The notes under the pieces: model-generated
Seen by the model: the letters and a program-made list of their open reading frames with translations, nothing else
Database searches by the model: none
Told to the model about the DNA's origin: nothing
Assembly (NCBI RefSeq): GCF_020921035.1
Contig: NC_063158.1
Location: 4,260,001-4,324,000 of the forward strand
DNA length: 64,000 nucleotides
From: Rhodamnia argentea
Lineage: Eukaryota > Streptophyta > Magnoliopsida > Myrtales > Myrtaceae
Direction of reading: 5' to 3'
Translations under genes and position numbers: made by a program
Shown: positions 32,617 through 44,715 of the stretch, in pieces
Layout: each line of letters starts with the position of its first letter
Numbering within the stretch: the first letter of the stretch is position 1

Positions 32617-35540
32617 TGGTCTCTCTCTCTCTCTCTCTCTCTCCACAACAATAACAGAGAAGGAGAAGAACAAGCAGCAGCTACTGTAGAAAACTACGGG
32701 GAAGAGATGAAAAATTAGGAACTCCCGGGGCACAAGCACAACAGCTAGAGGGGACAGGAACAACCACCTCCAATGTAAAACTCAGCAAATAAATGGGAAG
32801 AAACAGAGGTTGTCCTGTTTGGCATGTTTTTGATAGTGATTGGAAGACTCTCTTTTATAGGCAAATGATGGAGAGGGGTTCTTTAAAGAAACAAATCAGA
32901 TCTGGTATAAGGAAATGAACGAGAGGGTTAATAAAGAAGCAAATCAGATCATACGTTGTAAGAAAGAAAATCATCTAATCAATGCAAGTCATGGTTCTAA
33001 CTTGAGATTGACCAGTGTCAAAAACATAAACACCTGGTTCTAATCAATGCAAGTCATGGTTCTAACTTCAGATTGACGACATGTTGCATTTTCTTTCTCA
33101 TCACGTGTAAAATGGAAAGATAGCATATTTAATGGAAATGCTACCTGAATTAATTCGAAAGGTCTCGACTTTTTCAGAGCAGGTCCGAATCAAATAGCAA
33201 TTATTCGAAGCACTTCTTTTTATTTTTACACTACTCTGAAAATTCAAAGACTCGACGGCATAGGTATATAAAATACATGATTTCCACTAAGCAGAAAACT
33301 TATGGTGGCTTTAACTTTTTAATTCCGAAAAAAATAAAATCAAAGTTAAAAAATTCAATTGAATCATCCATAAGATCCCAAGTACCTGGATTAACCCGAA
33401 TTCTTTTTTTTTTTCTTCTTCCAGTTTTCCTTGTCTTTCTCTTTCTACAGAGCTACGATCACAGCGCAATCAATTTGAAGATCAATTTAAATTGGTAATT
33501 GAAAAATTTGTAAGCATTGTCAGTAAAAAGTATAAAACCATAAAATTCATGGAATGCGCTTGATTCAATCGAATCAAATTCAAAAAGAACGCACACGACA
33601 TGAATTCACCAGAAACTCGCTTACATGACGATCGAATTTCGAAAATTGGAATGAAAGGAACATGAGCTGCGTGCGTGCTCATTGCCATCCGGCGCCACAA
33701 CAATGACCGGAACCTAATTCGTTAATGGCGGACTTTACCAATTACCATCATCATCGGGAGAGAATTCATTGTTATCCGGCAAATCATCCTACTCCTCCTC
33801 CTCGTTGATGACCTCGCCTTCGACATTTCCTTCATAATTGCTCTCCATCGATTTCTCGCTCGTGATACGGCGTGAACGACAACCGAAGCTCGCCCACGAT
33901 TTTGCTTGAGAAGACACGCAGAAGCCGAGTATAAAAATAAGGTTGCGCAAAAAATCTGAACTTAAAATTGATCCAAAATTTGATTAGAGCATGAACGACC
34001 TGATTATTAGTAATCGCACTTATCCTTAAGATTGTTATAGAAAACCGTCGAAAAAAAAAACGAAAATATAAAAGCAAATATCAGAGGAGTGTAAGCAATG
34101 TTTTTAACAATAATTCCGTTCCTCGAAATACGAAATTTGATGCGACAGGCTCTAGGGGCTGTCCTCTCAAGAATAAATAAAGAGAATTTGAAATTCTATG
34201 AACACTCCAGTAAGTAATCGAAAAAAAAAAAAAAAGAGGGAGAATTTCTTATTTTTGACATGTTGCGATCGAGCATTAATAAATAAAAAAGCAAATCAAA
34301 TCGGAAAGACTTTAACTTTTTTCTTTTTCTTTTTTTTTGGTCGAAACGTTTTTTTTCCTCTTAAACAGTAGAAATAAATATCCAGCCGCTATAAAGGACA
34401 CTGGTGTGTCCAAGAGCCTGTCTTCTCTTTTCACGAATCAAAGCTTTCCAGTTTTTTATCTCCCATTTTGCTTCTCTCTCTCTCTCTCGATTATGTATCT
34501 ATCGTAACGAAAATTTAAAAGTCATGCTATCTTGAGACATTTTGCAAAGCACCTGATAAGTAAATAATTAGTTACACAACAATAATACAAGGCAAATCAC
34601 TCTATCGAAAATTACAAACTTTTTCTGACGTAAATTCTAACGAGTATCTTGAGATATTGCTGAATTTCAATTCGAATTCTCGATGATCGAGACTAAGAAG
34701 TGTTTAACACGAAAGTTTCAATAATTGATGTGTGCTACGATTTTTACGTCACATAATCCCATTTTGGGATTTATTTTCGAATCGAGAGCAAACTTTCTTC
34801 AGTCTCGCCATGTAAAACGTTTGCCACCCTTTTTTTTTTGTGTGGAAATAACGAGATAATTACCAAATAAAGTTATTATTTCGGTAAATGTCATAGAATA
34901 ACAAAATATATATAATAAAAAAAAGACAGTATAAAATTGTGCACGAGGGGATAAAACGGCGTTAATTATTTAATCTGACGGATCCGAAGAAGCAGGACAC
35001 CCCCGTTTTTCATTCCCCGCCCGGTTCCCTTCCCTTATCCAATTCCTCAAATTTGGCGATCGACACGTGTCGAGTTCTCGAGTTGATTACGTGGCGAGAA
35101 TGTTCTTTGCGCTGCCAGAGTACGCCACCGCCAGGTGTGTTTCTGGCTTTCGGTTCCCGCCGTGCCGCCCACCGATTGCTACCTCCAAATATTCCCTTTT
35201 TTTAATTTCATTTTCCCTAATAATTTTCCCCAACATAGAAACAACGAAAGTCAATATAATTTATTCGATCTGTCGTACGTAAGTTTTTGCATGTCACGGT
35301 TCAGTCGGTGTCGGGACGATGGCGAAGCTGATGTCTGCAAGAACGCAGCGAAGGAGAGAGGATGTTACGAGTGGTGTCTCATATTCCACGAACTCTCGGG
35401 GCGACAATAATCCTTTCTTCAAAAGCCATCTCATGCAACTTTCATGCATTAGGATACGTTTCGGTCGTGAACGAGTATCATTTGACAGATTCTCGGATTC
35501 GCAATTTCCCATTCTTTCGCAATGAAATGCATTAGGATAC
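32617..35540. other. WAT1-related promoter region and intergenic spacer, no gene
   Basis: A CT microsatellite (32620-32643) abuts the WAT1-related start codon. A 36-bp phrase containing AATCAATGCAAGTCATGGTT occurs twice, at about 32976-33012 and 33041-33077, with one mismatch, a small direct duplication. The rest to 35540 is AT-rich with poly-T runs and no recognisable gene. Confidence 0.4.
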
Positions 35541-35559
35541 ATTTCGGATCCCCGGAAGA

Positions 35560-36410
35560 GATGATGAACCACTTTCTTAATCTGGGAAAAATAGCACGGA
35601 GAATGGGATTGGATTGCAAGCTATTTACCTTTTTTTTTTTTTTTATCGGAATAAGCTGTTCACCCTTTATGGAGCAATTATTTGCACTAGAATGTGGCGA
35701 TATAGGAATGCAAAGTTACATTTGTCGGACTATTCCAGTTCTTTCCCAGGCGGTTCAACTGGTCATGCAAGATTTCATGGAATATGCAAATATCTTTAGG
35801 AAGGAGAAAAGAGTTGAGTTAAGCGAGGAACCAGATTCTGGTGGGGCAAGGACAAACTCTTGGATTCGAATCAAGAGTTAAAGTTTAATGTAGATGATGC
35901 TTGGAAGGATAACAAAGGGACCATAGGTATTATAGCAAGATCGGATGGAGGCTCAATTGTTCAAGCATGGACAAGACGAGGAAGATGGAACTGCCCAATG
36001 AAAGTAAAAGCCGCAGCTCTTCTTCTCGCTTGCAATGTTGCTCAATCTCTCGGCATCCACAAAGCAGCCTTTGAAAGTGATTGCAAGTTGTTAATTGATG
36101 CAATTCAACATAAGAGTCTTTGCCCTTAGTGCACTCATCATTTCGTCTCGGACTCTCGTCTTCTTCTAAGCAACCACCAAGGATGGAGATTGAAGTAGAC
36201 TGGTAGCTTGCAAATTGGGCTCCTCATCATATAGGAACTACATATTCTTCTTTTTTTTTAATGATCCCCATCTAGAGTAAAAAAGATAGTGGTAATAGAA
36301 TCTTCTTTAATCAATCATCTTAATGTACATTCTTTGTCCTCCTTGTAATATTTGCACTGCTTTGATGGAATGGAAGTATTTTTTTAGCAAAAAAATAAAA
36401 AATAAAAATA
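35560..36410 (+). pseudogene. LINE-type retrotransposon remnant, RNase H-like 3' end
   Basis: Positions 35860-36126 encode LKFNVDDAWKDNKGTIGIIA... ending SLGIHKAAFESDCKLLIDAI, the pattern of the RNase H-like (RVT_3) domain at the C-terminus of plant LINE polyproteins. Just upstream, another frame (35614-35799) reads GAIICTRMWRYRNAKL, like the linker before that domain. Downstream, ANWAPHHIGTTYSS in a further frame matches the usual end. The position normally held by catalytic Glu (AEAxA pattern) reads KVKAAAL, so that acidic residue is lost. An A-rich tail follows at about 36388-36412. Frame breaks and the missing residue mark a dead, 5'-truncated copy. Confidence 0.7.
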
Positions 36411-36412
36411 TG

Positions 36413-39400
36413 TTTTCAAAGCTTTGTGTTGGTATTTTATGGCTGTCTAATTGAAAAACACAGAGCTTTTAAGATTGTCCTCAAACAACATTCGAGCTAC
36501 ATTGCCGCTAAAGCGAGATGCTACGGATCATGGACGCTCGCCGACAGCTCGAGAAAGCGTCGAACAAGAGGGGAAGTAAGATCATTGAGATCTATTGTCC
36601 ATCGGGTTTCAGCGCACGAACGAATCAGACCCACATGCAGAATTCGGAAGGACCAAAAAAGGAGAGCAAAGAACAAGCCAAAAAGATGCTAAATCGTCTT
36701 TAAAATCTGCTGGGGAAGACATATTTCATAGAGAGGTCGAATCGAGAGGAGACAACCTACCCAACGTTCGACCCCACGTCCGTTGTTGCGGATCGAATCC
36801 CCCTCGAAAGAATCTAGACGCACCCACTAACGCTCCTTCAAAGTCTCTGGCTCATCTTCATTACTCCCTTTCGATTCGCTGGTCATTTTCCACCACCATC
36901 CTGTGGAACGAGAATGACTCGTCTCAAATTTGAAAATTTTTGACGGTGAAGGGTTCTTCAGATCAAATTCGATGCCGATTCTAGATTGAGCATGGATCGG
37001 TCATTGAGGCGGATCTGGAAGAACCGAGCAAACTTTTTTGTCAACCGGACAACATCAAATCGAAGGGAGAAATCAAGAACCCTCGCCCTCAAGAAACAGG
37101 AAGAGCAAGAAGACAGGGAGCACGTCAAAGGGCTCTCGACATTCCAAAAGCAAAAATGCTGGAGCGTAATGGATTGCCACACAGCCCGATCGGAGGCTGA
37201 CTAGCTTTTAGATGGATTTCTCGCCAGTGGCCAGTCTACTTTCCACATTGGCCCAATAAGAAAGAAATCGTTCCTACAGAATCATCTCAAGGAGCCGTTC
37301 TTGCGTTACCCCTGCAATAAAAATTGACATCCCATAACCCCAAGATGAGAGACAAACGGGCGACAATCGAACGTCTTCGCTGAGATTGATGTTATGAAGG
37401 AAAACTCCTACCCAGGGAGGAATGTGCGGAGTTCAAAAGTTAGATTGCCCGGAATAGATATCCGATAATAGATAGAAATAGCAATGGTGCGATTGCGTTA
37501 AGGAACAAACCAACTAGGAAATTCGACCGGACAGTTCGACAAGCTGTCATGCTGCAAGGCACAGCAGGCTAATTATTTGCTACGGCCCTTTGAATCTCGG
37601 AATTAGTAAAATGGCGTATCATAGCAAAGTGATCCGAAATATTAAGTTGCCTTTCTTTTTGCGGCTAGGCTATTAAGTTGTCATAATGTTGCATTTCTTG
37701 GCCTCCCAGCAACCGCGCGGATCACACGAGCAAAGCTCTAAAAGCATAAGCTAAGACTGGAAGTGTAAATGGAGCAAACTCAACAAAATATGCAAAATTA
37801 TGACATAAATTTTTATGTAAAGTGACAATTCGAGAACCTCAAGCTAATGAAGATCCTATCACACCATTCTTGTTTGTGCAATAAAACGATAGTTAAGTAT
37901 TGAATCTCATCTCTCAAAAAACAGTACTGAATCTCATCTGACATGCTTAAGAGGGATTTCAAAAGTCCATGGTCACTCCGATACTGTAATTTCTACTTTT
38001 ACATGCCGAAAACCCCATGAAACTATAGCAACTGTATCAGAAAATCGCAGAAGTGGAAATTGCATCCTTCTTTCTCTGTACTTTTAAGGAAATTCAATTA
38101 CATGATAACGTCGAAAAATAAATATCTGTAGAGAAACAAAGACCATCTCTAATTACTTATTCAAGGTTTTCCAGTTTCTGTCAGTGAGGGGAACAAAATC
38201 AACGAGTTTTCAAAAAATATCTCATAGGAAGCAATTGATATCTCAAAAGAGAATTCCCTGGTTTACAACAAAAACTCACTTTCCAATGACAAGTCTCTTC
38301 TTCAAGCAGAGGTCACCTTGGAACTGATAGACCGAGCACTAAAAGAAAGAAAAATAAAGACAGGTATCAGAGCCCATTCCAGGAACTAGGCACACTTAAA
38401 TCAAATGTTCAAGACAAACATCAGAATAATAATCAATATCGGACGGTCCTTACGTTGTGCTTGTTATCCAAGTTTTCGCAGAAGTACCAATCATAACATT
38501 ATAAGCATCTTATCATTAATATCCCAATATTGAAGACATTGCCAAATGGCTACAGAATTGTTCTCTAATGTCCCATGTTAAAAGCATTGCCAAATGGGTA
38601 CAGAATTTTCATCAAATATCCATAAACTAACAAGAGAAAAATCTAATATTTTGAGGATCATCATCCTCAAAATGGCGAAGAATAAACTAATGTGGGTCCA
38701 CCGCTTGAAACAGCATCCCTTTACGTACCATCAATTCCATCTGGGAAAAGGAGAACTTTTTTGTCACAGGAACTAGAATACTAAGAACTCAATGTATGAA
38801 AGAGCCAAAACTAAATCAGCGAATCATTCTATAGGCACTCTAGAAGCCAGGCCACTACATGAAAGACTCCACCTACATTGATCATTGGTGCTTTGCTGAT
38901 TCTTATTATGCATTCATTGTTCCTGTAATTAAATCATCATCAATCTGAATTACCAAAGAAATTTGTTCATTATGTAACATTTAACTTACCCGTGTATACA
39001 TCCCAAAACAAAAAAAAAAGAATAAATAAATAAATAAGAAGAACAAACCCAAAATCACAAAAAAAAAAAAAAAAAAACCCTCAAACTCACATGGTAGATT
39101 TGGGTTTCATTCGACCAATCCTTCATCAAATCCTTCAACTGTATAAATATTCACATATTCTTTCGCAAAGGATCCAAAACTCCCTCATGAGGGAGTCATG
39201 AGACACGATAATTGCCTAAAATCTATTGTGAGAATGAATTCTTTTAGTCAAAGCACACATAACCATAGTAGGAAGAAAGAACTCAATGAAGCAAATTCCA
39301 TCGTCCTTCATCCCAACTATAACAGCAGGTGCAGTCAAAATCCTATAAGCACTCGTGTAAAACAACAAAAGGATCAAAATGGGCAAGTTCTGAAGTACCA

Positions 39401-39951
39401 TTTCTTTCAAGTTCAACCATTCAGAACATCATGTGCCTGCAGGGACCAAATATTCCAATTAGATGCTATAAGTATCCTATCCTTTATTCAATGCGCATCT
39501 GCCTGAGAAATAAATTAATTTATTCTCGACGAGTTCATCAAAATTCCATGACAGCAAGAACGGCTTAATCATTTGTCTCTCAAGCAAATGAAGACGGAAA
39601 ACCACCGAGAGAGGTCGTGAATAGCACACTAATCTAAATGCTTCATCTCACAAGAACAGGTTGGTTGGTCAGGCAAAATCATGATTTAGCCGAATGCTAA
39701 TGATCCCAATCTCCACAGTTGACAACTGTGGTATGAGTCCTACTCAATATCATATACTCTCGATTACCTAAATTCCATTAAGGAAAATTTCCTAGATAGA
39801 GAAGGCATGACTAGTATCAACAGAGCCTAAGGGATATAACCTGACGAACAACAACCACTTGAGAACATAAAAAGCATCAAACACATAAAAAATAGTAGGC
39901 AAAAGCCAAAGGAAAAAATAGCTACTCACACGAAAAAACACAAAATTCATA
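36413..39951. other. Intergenic plus probable 3' untranslated region of the NFD6-like gene
   Basis: At 36480-37205 several overlapping ORFs are open on the plus strand but none is recognisable. From about 38280 to 39951 the minus strand has donor- and acceptor-like sites (for example GTGAGTAG near 39928 and CTGCAG near 39437), compatible with a spliced 3' UTR of the NFD6-like gene; exact exons cannot be fixed. Otherwise nothing seen. Confidence 0.35.
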
Positions 39952-40449
39952 TTAGAGGCCTGGAGAGGTGCAGCAGAGAGTACCCTGGGAGAGCGCTCGG
40001 CAACTCCTAGACGTCGTGCTCAAGCAAGACGTCAACCGCGCTGCCGACACCGCGCTATGCAGCGGCAACAGCGACTGCACGCACGCAAGCTCCGCCGGCA
40101 ATCTAAAAATTTCACAACAGCAGCGAATCGAACAGCGATTAATGGAGAGTGTCCATCGAGCACGACAGCGGAATACATAAAATTCAAAAGACATCCAATC
40201 AGAATGAAATACGCCGCGAGGAACGCATGACGAAGCAGAATACGCGATTCCACGAAACAGCATTTCTAGAGAGAGAGAGAGATGCCTGGAAGAGAAGAAA
40301 CAGCGGAGCGGAGAGGAAGTCGACCGGGTAGGGAGAGGAAGTCGAGAGGAGGCAGATCCGAGTTGGGGAGAAGTACGGACGCTCGATCTGAGGGCCGGTC
40401 CGAGGGACGTTGAAGCTCTCTGCATCGCTCTGTTGCAAGCAGACGCCAT
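39952..40449 (-). CDS. NFD6: NUCLEAR FUSION DEFECTIVE 6-like small mitochondrial protein
   Basis: Two coding exons, 40449-40286 and 40102-39952, give 104 residues beginning MASACNRAMQRASTSLGPAL and ending CRALSQGTLCCTSPGL. Arabidopsis NFD6 is a mitochondrial protein needed for polar nuclei fusion; molecular role unknown. The N-terminus is rich in Arg, Ser and Ala and lacks acidic residues, as expected of a mitochondrial presequence. The second exon carries the family core RLPAELACVQSLLPLHSAVS followed by ARLTSCLSTTSRSCRALSQG. The junction Ser-Ser-Arg-Leu-Pro-Ala matches the family only if the intron starts with GC (TTCCAG then GCATCT) and ends TTTTTAG, making it a GC-AG intron. A continuous unspliced frame also exists and would insert about 61 unrelated residues. 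Relatives are known for alternative 3' splicing. Confidence 0.85.
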   Translation of the reverse strand: MASACNRAMQRASTSLGPALRSSVRTSPQLGSASSRLPLPTRSTSSPLRCFFSSRHLSLSLEMLFRGIAYSASSCVPRGVFHSDWMSFEFYVFRCRARWTLSINRCSIRCCCEIFRLPAELACVQSLLPLHSAVSAARLTSCLSTTSRSCRALSQGTLCCTSPGL

Positions 40450-42124
40450 TAACGTTGAGCCTTCGCTAAGGAATCTACAGCTTCGCAGGGTTGAAATCAG
40501 CCAAACCGTTCGTCCCGTGGCAAATTGGGAAATGGCGGACTCCTCTTCGTCTGCGCGCGAGAGGTTTAGGGTTTTGACAGACTTGGGTGGAGCAGATCGG
40601 AACCGAGCGGGCTGAAGCCGGGCCGGGTCGACTTGCCGGATGTTCGGGTTTGTTTCGATTGAAGCGTTGAAGACGGAAAAAAAATTATATATATATATAT
40701 ATATACACATACATACACACATATACTTAAACTTTAGCAGAACATGTAATTTAGTCCATAAATTTTTAATTTATTTAATATGATCCATAAACTATTAATA
40801 AATGTACAATATAGCCATTTCATATTTGCTCAAATGACAAATCGGACATTATTTAATAATGCGTATTATCATATGTGAAGTTGGATTTTTAGAAATGATG
40901 GGGCAACATAACCATCTACTTTAGAAGAGAAAAAAAAAAACATTAAGAGCATTAACATAGTTATCGTTATCCGATGATATAAATTATTACATCTGGAAGA
41001 ATGTTTTGCTTGGATAATCCACGTGTGACTTTTTTTATTGTATGTGGTTCAAACTTTAACGGATTAGAAGTCACATTGGTAGATTCCATTAACTTGAATC
41101 ATGATAAATGAGACATTGGAAAATTTTCATATAGTATAGGGAATAGATCGAACACTTAACAATTTTTCATCGAACGATTTAAAGACGGCATAACTCATGG
41201 AATCAAAATTTATGGACCATTTATATTATTGTTCTTTTTTTTTTTTTTTTGCCATGTGGTCGTCGTACTACATATTGATAGTATTAATGATTTAACCTTA
41301 CGATGAGGTCGCTTAATGGTATGCGGAAAAGCAATGTTTAAACTAATGATGATTTCAGGACATACAAAAAGGCTATCTGAAAGCCAATTAATTATTTGTT
41401 TTACGTGGTAAAATTGTGCAATCTTTTGCATCGGAGAATGAGATGTTTGAGTAAGTATAATCGACGATCGCGTCCCATTTCACCCCCGCAGTCAAAGGAC
41501 TAATACCGTATTGGCATGCAACCAAGCGAGAAAAATAATGCAGAAGAGAAGAATTGAGGAATTTCTGTATAGTTCGATGTATTTAGAAAAGAGAACATGG
41601 AAACTATTTATAAACTTTTATCGGATAGCTATTCAAGGTAACATGTCAATCAAGATATACGCACAATCTTGAAATAGGGAGAATCAACATGATTAGCAAA
41701 ATAACTCTAACATAAGAAATCAACATAGAGAAATCCCGATTTTACGTAACACAACCCAAGCACAAAGGGCGTTTTGTCGAACCCTTCTTCGGGAGAAGAG
41801 ATTACTATATTTTCGCGAGGAGTTTCGTGCACATAAAATTTAACAAAACAAGAGGTCTAACGTACCATGAATACCTAAAAGACTAAACGCGTCATGAATC
41901 ATAGAATCCAAGCTAGAAGAAAAAAAAATGGTGTATTCACTAATAATGCGAGAACGAATTAGGGAGGCCCGAAGCATTCTCTCACCTCCACACGTGTGAA
42001 ATCCTCTGTAGCTTTTTTCTATACCTCCTGATGTCAAAAAGAATAATGAAATCCCCCCCAAAAGAGAAGAAAGGAAAGGAAAGGAAAGCTAAGCTAAGCC
42101 AAGCAAAGTGGCCACATATTATCT
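40450..42124. other. Intergenic between NFD6-like and metalloproteinase genes
   Basis: The first 200 bp are the NFD6-like leader. A TA/CA microsatellite lies at about 40684-40722. The stretch 40728-40860 (TTTAGTCCATAAATTTTTAA and onward) resembles a Mutator-like MITE arm. No gene. The end near 42124 is likely metalloproteinase 3' UTR. Confidence 0.4.
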
Positions 42125-43219
42125 TCAGCACAAGCAGAAGAAGACGACGACGATGACGATGGGCACCAAATGTGGCAAAGGAGCAGTCCACTCTGACAAC
42201 CTCGTACCCAAGCCCACGGAGTGGTCCGAGGAGGAGGATTTCTCAGATTCCAAGAAGGAGCTCAGCTTGAAATTCGGGTTCGACCCGTACAAGGCCTGCA
42301 CGCCGTCCACGTCATCCATCCTGAGGTCCACCTTCCTCGTCCTCGGGCTCAGGCTCGGGTACATCACGGCCTCCGTCACCGTGGAGTGAGCCAGCCCGAG
42401 CACGTGCCCGATCTCATGCGTCGCCACCGTTTCCAGGTCCACGGCCACCCTCGACTTCTCCCTCTCGAAGTCCACGGCCCACGTCTCCGCCGCGTCCAGG
42501 TGGAACCTCCCGTTCTCCGGGGAGAACGCGTGGGCCAGCACCCCCAGCACCCCGTCGAACGGCTCGCCGTCGCCGTGGTCCCCACGGTAGAAGCCGATCC
42601 GGACGTCGGCCGCCTCGTAGTCCTCGACCTCCTCGAAGCTCATGGGGATCACCGCAGCCCACCTCGCGAAGGCCCTCCCGAAAGCCGCCCTCACCTCGGC
42701 CGTGCTTAGGTAGCTGATCATGTTGCTGGGTGAGAACGCGTAGGTCAGTGTCGCGGGAGCTCCCCGGGCCCACCTCGGCCTGCCGTAGAAGTACGCGTAG
42801 TGGCGGGTGGTGTGGAGCGCGTGGGAGGAGGAGGTGGTGGCGTCGCTCACGCCACACCTCGGCGTCGTGATCGCGGACATGGTGCTGGAGTCGAGCTGGC
42901 CCGTGACTGGTAGCCCAAGCCGCGTCTGGTATGCGATCAGGGCAGATTGGAGCTCCCCATCGAAGACGTCAGTAAAGTTGGAATCCGGGCCCGAGAGGTA
43001 GCCGAAGAGGTTGAAGTACCTCTTGAGCTCCGACATGCCGGCGACTTCGGCCCCCTTGCCGGCGTCTAAGAACCTGGCAAAGCCGTGCCACGTGGCGTTC
43101 TCGGCTCTCGCGGCTAACCCGGGCGCGGGGTCCGGGAGGACCCTGGCGGTAGAGCCAGGGCGAGAGAGCAGAAGGAAAAGGAAAGCGAGGGAGGAGAGGC
43201 GATTGAAAGATCGATGCAT
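42125..43219 (-). CDS. Plant matrix metalloproteinase (matrixin, M10A), GPI-anchored type
   Basis: Zinc endopeptidase acting at the cell surface or in the apoplast; 364 residues, intronless like other plant MMPs. Residues 1-24 form a secretion signal (LAFLFLLL core). The propeptide contains a peptidoglycan-binding-like region (LKRYFNLFGYLSG, then LQSALIAYQTRLGLPVTGQL) and the cysteine switch PRCGVSD at 120-126, whose Cys keeps the zymogen inactive. The catalytic domain has structural sites (YRGDHGDGEPFDGVLGVLAH, about 211-230) and the zinc site HEIGHVLGLAH at 268-278 with catalytic Glu269. The Met-turn follows (AVMYPSL, 284-290). The tail is a Ser-rich spacer plus a hydrophobic end (HLVPIVIVVVFFCLC), consistent with a GPI-attachment signal. 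The start at 43219 was chosen because it opens directly into the signal peptide; the in-frame Met at 43426 would bury it. The gene is much richer in GC than its surroundings. Confidence 0.95.
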   Translation of the reverse strand: MHRSFNRLSSLAFLFLLLSRPGSTARVLPDPAPGLAARAENATWHGFARFLDAGKGAEVAGMSELKRYFNLFGYLSGPDSNFTDVFDGELQSALIAYQTRLGLPVTGQLDSSTMSAITTPRCGVSDATTSSSHALHTTRHYAYFYGRPRWARGAPATLTYAFSPSNMISYLSTAEVRAAFGRAFARWAAVIPMSFEEVEDYEAADVRIGFYRGDHGDGEPFDGVLGVLAHAFSPENGRFHLDAAETWAVDFEREKSRVAVDLETVATHEIGHVLGLAHSTVTEAVMYPSLSPRTRKVDLRMDDVDGVQALYGSNPNFKLSSFLESEKSSSSDHSVGLGTRLSEWTAPLPHLVPIVIVVVFFCLC

Positions 43220-44715
43220 GGCTTTTGGATTTTGGGTACGTGGTGTTTGTCTCGCGCTTAGCTTTTCGTTTTGGACTCTTTGAAGGGCTTGGGACGGCAC
43301 GAAGGAAGAATTTTTCATTGGGGGCATCGGAAATAATTCGAGGACGACTCGAATGGTTGAAACATGATCTGACGAATCTGGGTGACGCTTTGGTAGATGA
43401 GAAGGAAGCACAAGAAATGACTTCAAGAGAGTTCTATGAAAGATCTCTGTCTCCGAGGGTGTTCATGGTGGGTCAACCAACTCGAGTCTCCGGTCTGCTC
43501 GAGTACTTTTTGCCTCCCATGGGTAGACTTTGAATTTGTCGCGCTGAGCTTGAGATGAGACATCTTTTGTGCGTTCAAAAACCGGGAGACTCTGTTTATG
43601 TGGTGATCTTGTGTCGCGTGATTGGTCGGGTTTAGTTGAGGCTTACTACGTTGGTTGACCAAATTTAGGGGGTTCCAATATGTACTCCCCCGTTTTCCAT
43701 TTCCAAAGCGAAATCGCTTTCCAGCGAGCATGTCGTGCGTTAAACTTGTTACTCACGACAATCCCATTGATCTTTGACTTGCCTTGCGCATGTGAAGAAA
43801 CGTTGATTTACTTGTTCAGGAACTGGAAAAAAATGCAGAGATCCTGATGGGGGTTAGGGACGCTAGTTATGCATGAACTCCGACGTATTCATACGAAAAC
43901 AGACGGACGTATCCATGTCTTTGTATCTACATAGAAGTTCGACCTAACATGCTCAAGTAAACTATGAGCTTACATTAATTAGATTTTATAAAATCATCTC
44001 GTAGTATGAAACACAACTTCAAAAACCATGGCATAATTTATCGACTCTTTTGACAATGATCGCGATTTGACGCATTATCCAAAAGCATAGCAGTTCACCC
44101 TATGCAATCGGCATCCTTGATAAAAGCATATTAAACACGAAATTCCGTAGAATATCGTAACAGCAACTTGTACTAATAAATCAAATCAAATTATATAAAG
44201 ATAAGGTTTCACGAATCTTATGTGGTTCAGCCATTCAGGCAAGAGCTATGCGTGATCACGCCATATCAGAAACCATGCATCTAAACAGAAATAGAATGGC
44301 TCATATTTGAAGAAGTCAAGTGGCAAGCCAAGGCAATAGAAGAACCACCAACTTCTGGCTTTGTCCAATGTTGTTTGTAGATACAGGAGAAATTGCCAAA
44401 AAAGATAATGTCATCACCATTTTATGAATTCTTACTCGAGTCACCATCAATACTACCCGGAGAATCAAAACAACCTATTCATAACAAAAAAAAAAAAAAA
44501 AACTAATAAAAGTAAACATTAAGTCAGAAAATGCACAGCCGCTAGCATTCATATAACATCCGCTAAGTACTAGCTTTCCACTAAGGCACTACATCTCAAA
44601 CTAACTTCAAAGAGCAATTGTCGGTCCCTAGCTTTCTACCCACAATAAATATACACAGAGCATGTGCTGAATTGTACAGAGAACCCGTTAAGTCTTTGCC
44701 ATCCTAGAGCCTTCC
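43220..44715. other. Metalloproteinase promoter and 3' flank of the Agenet gene
   Basis: About 1.5 kb between two minus-strand genes. No ORF of interest. The right part (about 44400-44715) is probably 3' UTR of the Agenet gene. Confidence 0.4.

Noticed and set aside
36426-37204. Three overlapping plus-strand ORFs
   Set aside because: Composition is not clearly coding and no family is recognised.
42221-42857. ORFs of 147 and 162 codons on both strands
   Set aside because: Shadows of the GC-rich metalloproteinase gene in other frames.
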